Below, piece by piece: positions 52,110-57,557 of a stretch of DNA of 57,557 nt (its first letter is position 1; each line of letters starts with the position of its first letter). Location: positions 1 through 57,557 of the forward strand of contig CACJWR010000009.1 in the NCBI GenBank assembly GCA_902596985.1, given 5' to 3'. The stretch comes from an uncultured Alphaproteobacteria bacterium (GTDB lineage: Bacteria > Pseudomonadota > Alphaproteobacteria > Rhodobacterales > Rhodobacteraceae). Both the position numbers and the translations under genes were made by a program. Below the pieces are notes generated by a model. It was not told where the DNA came from. It worked only from the letters and a program-made list of their open reading frames with translations, and made no database searches.

Positions 52110-53441
52110 TTACCAGTTTGATTTTACCCACCGCCATGTTCTTCTTATTAGCTCATCCCCTTCATGCTCAAAAGGTGCTTTGAAGTCCCATAACTCATCT
52201 TGCGGTTGAGCTAGATTTAAGGCTAGCCCTATAGCAGCAGCTGCTTCGGGGCCATGAGTTGATGCTGGTAGCCCTTGAATCCTCATTGGTACAGCGACAC
52301 GTGTTGGCTTTCCGAGAAATATACAAGTAAAATCTAATATATTCGCTAACTTGCTACCCCCACCGGTTAAAACAACTTTTTGCCCAGGTAAAAACTCGAA
52401 GTCCGAGCTGTCTAATAATGTCCTTAGTGAATCGAAGATTTCCTCAACTCTTGGCCGTATTACTCCTAGTAATTCAGACTTTGTTATTGTTCTTCTGTCG
52501 GCATAAAGATCTGTATTATTCTCAGGCAATTCTATAGTTTCTCTATCATCCGAGTTGGCAGGCATCAAACCCCCATGCAAAACTTTTAATCTTTCAGCTG
52601 CTAAGAAAGAGATTTGAAATGCCTGCATAATATCGCTTGTTATATGTTGTCCTCCGATCCTTATCGATTCAGAAAAGATTAAATTCTTTCGAAAGAAAAT
52701 TGATATACTCGAACTGGAGGCACCTAAATCAATACAAACAACACCTATTTGCATTTCATCTTCCAGAAGGCTTGATTGCCCAGAAACATAGGGGGCAAGT
52801 GCTATTCCTGCCAAAGATAGATCACATTTATTCAAACAAGTCACCATATTCTTTATTATATCCGATCGGATAGAAACAATGTTAACGTCGACCGACAGCT
52901 TCGATCCACTTATTCCCCTGGGGTCCATGTATCCATGCTTATCATCAATACTAAAATTAACTGGCAAAGCGTGGATTATTTCTCTTTTCAAATCATCGTT
53001 AATTAGATTTACCTTCGAGAGCGCATGTCCGATATCTAGTTCCGTTACTTCCCTTTGAATAAATTCAATAGAAGAGGAGATCAGAGTAGATTTCTGAGTG
53101 CCACTAGAAAAGGTTAGAAAAACATTCTCAATTAGGCAACCTGCCATTTTTTGGGCCCGTTGAATAACGGTCCTAATTGCACTTTCTGCTTCCCTCATCT
53201 CATATATTTCGCCATCTCTAATCCCCCTAGATTTTGTGGTTGAAGCACCAATAACTCTGAAGGTAATTCCTCTATCTGATTTACCAGTTGAGAACGAATT
53301 AATTTGATTTATGTCGGTTAGAGAAACTACTAAGCACATTACCTTAGAGCTTCCAAGGTCTATCAGAGCAACAGTTCCCTTTTTTATTGCGGCCAACCTT
53401 TTTTGCCTTAACTGCCTCTGGCTCTGCAATAATTTCCTCAA
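52110..53441 (-). CDS. ftsA: Cell division protein FtsA
   Basis: 443 residues of the actin-like FtsA family: TVALIDLGSSKVMCLVVSL near the N-terminus, GVVCIDLGASSSSISIFF as phosphate 2, and VVLTGGGSKLANI as the adenosine motif. The C-terminal IRRTWRWVKSNW is an amphipathic membrane-targeting helix. FtsA ties FtsZ to the membrane. The start is TTG at 53441, overlapping the ftsQ stop (TTGA), fixed by AAGGAGG eight bases upstream. Confidence 0.95.
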   Translation of the reverse strand: MRKLLQSQRQLRQKRLAAIKKGTVALIDLGSSKVMCLVVSLTDINQINSFSTGKSDRGITFRVIGASTTKSRGIRDGEIYEMREAESAIRTVIQRAQKMAGCLIENVFLTFSSGTQKSTLISSSIEFIQREVTELDIGHALSKVNLINDDLKREIIHALPVNFSIDDKHGYMDPRGISGSKLSVDVNIVSIRSDIIKNMVTCLNKCDLSLAGIALAPYVSGQSSLLEDEMQIGVVCIDLGASSSSISIFFRKNLIFSESIRIGGQHITSDIMQAFQISFLAAERLKVLHGGLMPANSDDRETIELPENNTDLYADRRTITKSELLGVIRPRVEEIFDSLRTLLDSSDFEFLPGQKVVLTGGGSKLANILDFTCIFLGKPTRVAVPMRIQGLPASTHGPEAAAAIGLALNLAQPQDELWDFKAPFEHEGDELIRRTWRWVKSNW

Positions 53442-54301
53442 CCTGCTAACCTCCTTGTACTTTTTCCAATGTATTCAACAGGTGGGACCTTCCTGAACCT
53501 TATTATTGGTTTATCTATATTTCTCAAATCAACAGAAACTACGGTTTTTGAAAGCTTATTTGTTTCGCTTAGAAACATATGCATTACCTTTAATCCTTTA
53601 TTCAAATTATTCTCTGGCAACTTGAAAACCAACTCGCTTTTCATATGAATATCCCATCGCCTTTCTCCCACCCATTCATAGTATAATACATCTGATTGAT
53701 ATGATCCTATTTCATTTACTAATGCTAATAATGCATTAATATTTTTTGATGCATCTTTTCCAACTAAAAGCGGTAAACTCGATAACCCTTCATAATTCTG
53801 TTTTATCGACAATAAAACTCCATTACTATCGAGGACCTCATACAGATCATTATTAAAAAATACTACAGCTTCTTTTCTTTCAATAACGTTTACGATTACT
53901 AATCCATCAGTAGAAAATTTGACAAAAGCTTTTTTTACCTTTCTTATATCTTCTATCTTTTCTCTTAGAGCCTGAGCTTTCAACGCGGAAAACCCTTCTG
54001 TTGCAGCGTTCTCAATTAAAGTTATTATTTCTTTTTTTAACGACTCTTGGGCACCTTTTACGAAAATTCTTGTTATGGAGAGTTCTGTTAGGCCTTTGTA
54101 TATAGCGGAACTTTCCTCACTTAAAAGTTTAATTTCTGCATTTAAGTCAATGTCTTTGAAAAGAAATTTTTTCGATACCAATATGCTAAAAATTAAGAAG
54201 ACTATTATTAACACTAATCTAAACCAAACCCTGTAAAATAATCTGTTTATCTTATAATATAACCTCGACGGTGCTGGATCATTAGATTTCAATAAATTCA
54301 T
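53438..54301 (-). CDS. ftsQ: Cell division protein FtsQ
   Basis: 287 residues. A short cytoplasmic tail and one membrane helix (about 28-48) precede the POTRA domain (LSITRIFVKGAQESLKKEII) and the FtsQ beta domain (VKKAFVKFSTDGLVIVNVIERKEAV-type segment). It scaffolds FtsB/FtsL in the divisome. The TGA stop overlaps the ftsA TTG start by four bases; ddl ends seven bases upstream. Confidence 0.92.
   Translation of the reverse strand: MNLLKSNDPAPSRLYYKINRLFYRVWFRLVLIIVFLIFSILVSKKFLFKDIDLNAEIKLLSEESSAIYKGLTELSITRIFVKGAQESLKKEIITLIENAATEGFSALKAQALREKIEDIRKVKKAFVKFSTDGLVIVNVIERKEAVVFFNNDLYEVLDSNGVLLSIKQNYEGLSSLPLLVGKDASKNINALLALVNEIGSYQSDVLYYEWVGERRWDIHMKSELVFKLPENNLNKGLKVMHMFLSETNKLSKTVVSVDLRNIDKPIIRFRKVPPVEYIGKSTRRLAG
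53450..53456 (-). promoter_or_regulatory. Ribosome binding site fixing the TTG start of ftsA
   Basis: AAGGAGG on the minus strand, eight bases before the TTG at 53441 and inside the last codons of ftsQ. Confidence 0.7.
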
Positions 54302-54308
54302 CTTTCAC

Positions 54309-55253
54309 CTATTTATTACACGATGCGTCTTTAATCAACTCTCGGCAAATGTATTGTAAGTCTAGACCGACGAACTTTGCCTGTTCAGGTACAAGGGAAG
54401 TTTTGGTCATCCCTGGCTGGGTATTTAGTTCGAGTATGTATAGTCCTTCTTTCCCATTTTTTTCATTCCATCTGAAATCCGAACGAGTAATACCTCTACA
54501 ACCCAAAGTATTATGAGCAATAACTGCATAATTAATACACAGATCGAATATCTCTTGCGGAATATCTGCAGGAACAATATGCTCAGATCCGCCATTTTTA
54601 TATTTAGCATCGTAATTATACCAGTTGTCAGTTATAATGTCCGTAACTGTCAAAGGTGTACCATTTAGAACAGCAACTGTTAACTCTCTACCAGGAATAT
54701 ATTTCTCCATCAGATACTCCCTATCTTGATCTGCAACAATCCTCCCAACCTCTTCAATTTGCTCTTCAAACTTTATAAAGTGAATTCCAACAGAGGAGCC
54801 TCCACTATTTGGCTTTATCACAAATGGAGGGGCGAAAGGTATCTGATCTAATTGTTCTTCTTTACCTAAAAGCAGGTCCTCTATCACTGGTAAACCGGAT
54901 GATTTAAATATTTTTTTTGAGATAAATTTATCCATTGCTGTTGCCGAAGATAAAACTCCAGAGTGTGTATATGGAATTTTTAGGGTTTCAAATAGGCCCT
55001 GAATAGTCCCATTCTCTCCGATGCCACCATGTAAGGCGTTAAATATAATATCAGGATTTTGACTTTTTATGACTGCAGCTAAGTCATGTATATTGTTTGA
55101 GTCAACACTCACAGCGTCTACATCTAAGTTTATACTTTTAAGTGCATCTATGCAGCTCTCAGCTGTTGAAACTGATACCTCTTTCTCCTCTGAAACCCCT
55201 CCCTGTAATACTAAGACCTTAGAGATATTTTTTGGATTAGCTGTTGTGTTCAA
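54309..55253 (-). CDS. ddl: D-alanine-D-alanine ligase
   Basis: 314 residues from the TTG at 55253. N-terminal VLVLQGGVSEEKEVSVSTA, NALHGGIGENGTIQGL, the ATP-grasp segment FVIKPNSGGSSVGI, and YILELNTQPGMTKTSLVPEQ are Ddl hallmarks. It makes the D-Ala-D-Ala end of peptidoglycan precursors. GGGAG lies nine bases before the TTG, which follows the murB stop by two bases; an upstream TTG at 55286 would overlap murB by 31 bases and has no better site. Confidence 0.94.
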   Translation of the reverse strand: MNTTANPKNISKVLVLQGGVSEEKEVSVSTAESCIDALKSINLDVDAVSVDSNNIHDLAAVIKSQNPDIIFNALHGGIGENGTIQGLFETLKIPYTHSGVLSSATAMDKFISKKIFKSSGLPVIEDLLLGKEEQLDQIPFAPPFVIKPNSGGSSVGIHFIKFEEQIEEVGRIVADQDREYLMEKYIPGRELTVAVLNGTPLTVTDIITDNWYNYDAKYKNGGSEHIVPADIPQEIFDLCINYAVIAHNTLGCRGITRSDFRWNEKNGKEGLYILELNTQPGMTKTSLVPEQAKFVGLDLQYICRELIKDASCNK

Positions 55254-55255
55254 TG

Positions 55256-56206
55256 TTATTTTCTCCCGACCCTTATTACCTCCCAATCAAGCGAAATTTT
55301 AAATTTCTCATAGACTGATTTCCTTACATACTCTCCAAGCGACTCCATTTCCTCAGATGTTGCGCCCCCCAGATTTATTAAAAAATTTGGGTGCTTTTTT
55401 GACACCATGGCTTTACCCATTTTTTTGCCCCTTAATCCTGCTCTATCAATCAAACTCCAAGCTTTAAGAGCTATTGAGTCCTCTAGCATAAGTGATGATT
55501 TTCCATCGGGATTCTTGAAAGTTGAGCCACAGGTCGCTTTCTTTATGGGCTGTGTCTCTTCCCTTTTTGACACCATCTCTTTCATTTTTGCTGCTATCGC
55601 CCCTTTTTTTTCTGTTTTTGGCTTCAAAATAGCGGAGGTCACAATAAAGCCATTTGGCAACCTACTAAGGCGGTATTTAAATTGAAGTTTTTCCTTACTC
55701 AATCGAATAATTTTACCTGACTTATCAATGCCTTCTATACTTTGTACATAATCACCTATGTAGTTGCCATAGCAGCCAGCGTTCATTGCTATTGCCCCGC
55801 CGATAGTTCCTGGTATCGTTCTTAAAAAGGATAAATCGTAACCTAGTTCAGATAAATTAACAGCGACCTTAGAGCTGAAATTCCCGGCTCCAAGCTTTAC
55901 TTCATTATTTTTTATTTCTATTTCTGAAAAGCTCCCACCTAATTTTACTGCAACTCCCGAAAGGCCTCCATCTCTTACCAAAAGATTTGAACAAGCTCCT
56001 ATCGGCATTACATTCACATCAACTGGTATCAGAGAAAGGAACCTAGATAAATCACCCAAATTTTTTGGCCTAAATAAAATATCTACTGGTCCTCCAACCT
56101 TCAACCAACTAATTTTTGATAAAGGAAAAGAATAATTTATTGATCCTGAAAATTGATTTTCATCGACAAAACTCAATTTACTCTTTTTATTCATGTCCAT
56201 TTTCAT
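55256..56206 (-). CDS. murB: UDP-N-acetylenolpyruvoylglucosamine reductase
   Basis: About 316 residues. FAD-binding motifs SWLKVGGPVDILFRP, RTIPGTIGGAIAMNAGCYG and the catalytic-serine segment GSTFKNPDG mark type I MurB. It reduces the enolpyruvyl group to give UDP-MurNAc. Several starts lie in a row (GTG 56209, ATG 56206, 56200 and 56194), all overlapping the murC stop; I take the first ATG. As I recall, Rhodobacterales often have a small DUF2484 gene between murC and murB; it is absent here. Confidence 0.95.
   Translation of the reverse strand: MKMDMNKKSKLSFVDENQFSGSINYSFPLSKISWLKVGGPVDILFRPKNLGDLSRFLSLIPVDVNVMPIGACSNLLVRDGGLSGVAVKLGGSFSEIEIKNNEVKLGAGNFSSKVAVNLSELGYDLSFLRTIPGTIGGAIAMNAGCYGNYIGDYVQSIEGIDKSGKIIRLSKEKLQFKYRLSRLPNGFIVTSAILKPKTEKKGAIAAKMKEMVSKREETQPIKKATCGSTFKNPDGKSSLMLEDSIALKAWSLIDRAGLRGKKMGKAMVSKKHPNFLINLGGATSEEMESLGEYVRKSVYEKFKISLDWEVIRVGRK
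55263..55267 (-). promoter_or_regulatory. Ribosome site favouring TTG 55253 for ddl
   Basis: GGGAG on the minus strand within the last codons of murB, nine bases before the TTG. Confidence 0.45.
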
Positions 56207-57557
56207 CACTTATAAAAGATAGGTTATTAACCCAATTAGTTATACTGCCAGCCCCTAGAGTTAAGAAAATGTCGCCCCTGTTACAATTAGTTTTTAAAAA
56301 TTTACTAAACGAAACTTCGTCTTCAATATACTCAACTTTTTGCGTTTCTTTTTTCTTAAAGGATTTTATGAGAGTTTTACTATCAAATCCATCGAGCTGG
56401 TCTTCACCAGCTGCAAAAACAGGAGCTATACCAAGAATATCGGCATCTTTAAAGCATTTCTTAAAGTCTTTGAATAATGACCTCAACCTTGAAAATCTAT
56501 GCGGCTGGTGGACTACTATTATCCTTCCATTTGTAATCGCTTTGGCAGCAGAAATGACAGCTTCGATTTCTACAGGATGATGTGCATAGTCATCTATTAT
56601 CGTAGCTCCATTAAAGAAGCCAATCCTTGTGAAGCGCCTCGATACTCCTTCAAATTTTGCTAATGCACTTTTAATGAATTTTATAGGGACTGACAAATTT
56701 GAAGCTGCCAGAATGGCAGCACAAGCATTCAGCGCATTATGTTGACCTATCATTGGTAAATAAAAGTCTCTCAAATAAATATTCGCAACTTTGTCATCTA
56801 AGTCAAATCTTGTGCCTTGTTCGCCAACTCTTAAATTTCTTATTGTAAAATCTGCCTTTTCTGAAAACCCATAAGTAATAATTTTTCGATCCTTGACATT
56901 TGAGATTACATTAGCCACATTTTTATCATCTATACAACAAATGGCTACTCCATAGAAAGGGACACTTGAAATAAATCTTTCAAAAGCTCTTTTTAAGTTT
57001 AAAAAACTGCTATAGTAATCTAAATGTTCTTTATCAATGTTCGTTACTATCGCAACGGTTGCAGGTAGTTTGTTAAATGACCCGTCACTTTCATCTGCCT
57101 CTACAACCATCCATTCTCCTTCTCCTAACCTTGCATTAGAACCATATGCTTTTATGACTCCGCCATTGATTACTGTAGGATCTAAATTTCCCACTTCTGC
57201 AATTGAGGCAACAAGTGAGGTCGTTGTTGTCTTTCCATGAGAACCCGCTACCACAATATTTAACTTCATTCTCATTAATTCTGCTAGCATTTCTGCTCTA
57301 GAAACTATAGGGATCCCAAGTTGTTTCGCAAAAGCCAACTCAATATTGTCCTTTCCTATAGCAGAAGAAATAACAACGACAGAACAATTGCTGACGTTCT
57401 CTTTGTCATGCTCATAGAATGTCTTTACTCCTAAAGAAGCAAGCCTAACTGTTATGTTGGTTTTCTTTATATCGGAACCTTGTACAGAGTAACCAAGATT
57501 TACTAGAACCTCAGCGATTCCAGACATTCCTATACCACCAATCCCAATAAAATGTAT
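56187..57557 (-). CDS. murC: UDP-N-acetylmuramate-L-alanine ligase (5' end cut off)
   Basis: The frame is open to the window end, so the N-terminus is missing: the bases beyond the ATG at 57527 encode IHFIGIGGIG directly before MSGIAEVL, the known MurC start region, and that ATG is internal. The P-loop is GSHGKTTTTSLVASI, followed by INGGVIKAYGSN, VVEADESDGSF, IIDDYAHHPVEI and VVHQPHRFSRL. It adds L-alanine to UDP-MurNAc. First gene visible of the murC-murB-ddl-ftsQAZ block, which probably continues to murG beyond the edge. Confidence 0.96.
   Translation of the reverse strand: MHFIGIGGIGMSGIAEVLVNLGYSVQGSDIKKTNITVRLASLGVKTFYEHDKENVSNCSVVVISSAIGKDNIELAFAKQLGIPIVSRAEMLAELMRMKLNIVVAGSHGKTTTTSLVASIAEVGNLDPTVINGGVIKAYGSNARLGEGEWMVVEADESDGSFNKLPATVAIVTNIDKEHLDYYSSFLNLKRAFERFISSVPFYGVAICCIDDKNVANVISNVKDRKIITYGFSEKADFTIRNLRVGEQGTRFDLDDKVANIYLRDFYLPMIGQHNALNACAAILAASNLSVPIKFIKSALAKFEGVSRRFTRIGFFNGATIIDDYAHHPVEIEAVISAAKAITNGRIIVVHQPHRFSRLRSLFKDFKKCFKDADILGIAPVFAAGEDQLDGFDSKTLIKSFKKKETQKVEYIEDEVSFSKFLKTNCNRGDIFLTLGAGSITNWVNNLSFISDENGHE

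Overview
The window reads as a chromosomal segment of a low-G+C, streamlined alphaproteobacterium, most likely a marine Rhodobacterales/Rhodobacteraceae relative. This rests on gene content and order rather than on any database search: a long dihydroneopterin aldolase, a membrane protein between glyQ and glyS followed by a PPDK-like gene, bamE-yceD-rpmF-plsX-ihfA-merR, a tandem-domain dCTP deaminase, dgt/erpA/xthA, soxBDAG, bolA/dnaJ-like/cobS/cobT, and the murC-to-recN division cluster. Bases are visibly AT-rich throughout with no compositional island. By my tally of gaps, about 97% of the window is coding. No stretch over 300 bases lacks a gene, and I saw no insertion sequence, prophage, CRISPR array or convincing rho-independent terminator.

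Layout. 1-8576 (minus): gph (cut by the window edge), fused folB, a SleB-type wall hydrolase, a PPDK-like protein with an eroded ATP-grasp half, glyS, a small membrane protein, glyQ, folE. 8777-10510 (plus): pyrC-pyrE. Then olsB (minus), msrB (plus) and bamE (minus). 12121-16007 (plus): yceD, rpmF, plsX, ihfA, merR-like, tRNA-Pro(GGG), dcd. 16009-21011 (minus): scpB, scpA, SPOR protein, argS, dgt. 21088-22208 (plus): erpA, xthA. 22210-23857 (minus): FAD monooxygenase, dksA. 23971-26878 (plus): MoxR-type ATPase, a 49-residue two-helix membrane protein found by eye, a VWA protein, an M48 protease. 26862-31970 (minus): sarcosine oxidase soxG, A, D, B. Then ccmI-ruvX (plus), dusA and a class-I amidotransferase-like hydrolase (minus), pepN-gatB (plus), bolA (minus), dnaJ-like-cobS-cobT-pepP (plus), a thioesterase (minus), a D-lactate dehydrogenase-type oxidase (plus), and finally recN, bamD, lpxC, ftsZ, ftsA, ftsQ, ddl, murB, murC (minus, murC cut by the window end).

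Functionally this is a housekeeping region: folate and pyrimidine synthesis, translation, envelope assembly and division, Fe-S and DNA maintenance. It carries two metabolic signatures of marine heterotrophs: tetrameric sarcosine oxidase, which feeds methylamine/betaine carbon into C1-folate and glycine, and OlsB for phosphorus-free ornithine lipids.

I found no clear novel defence or mobile system. The points most worth following are: the PPDK-like protein that has lost the ATP side but kept the PEP/phospho-His side; the MoxR / micro-membrane protein / VWA / M48 cluster, close to a second AAA+/VWA pair (CobS/CobT); a paired GANTC inverted repeat overlapping the predicted ftsZ promoter; a near-perfect operator-like palindrome between the thioesterase and dehydrogenase genes; a hairpin covering the lpxC ribosome site; the absence of fabH and nagZ from their usual places; and frequent TTG starts.
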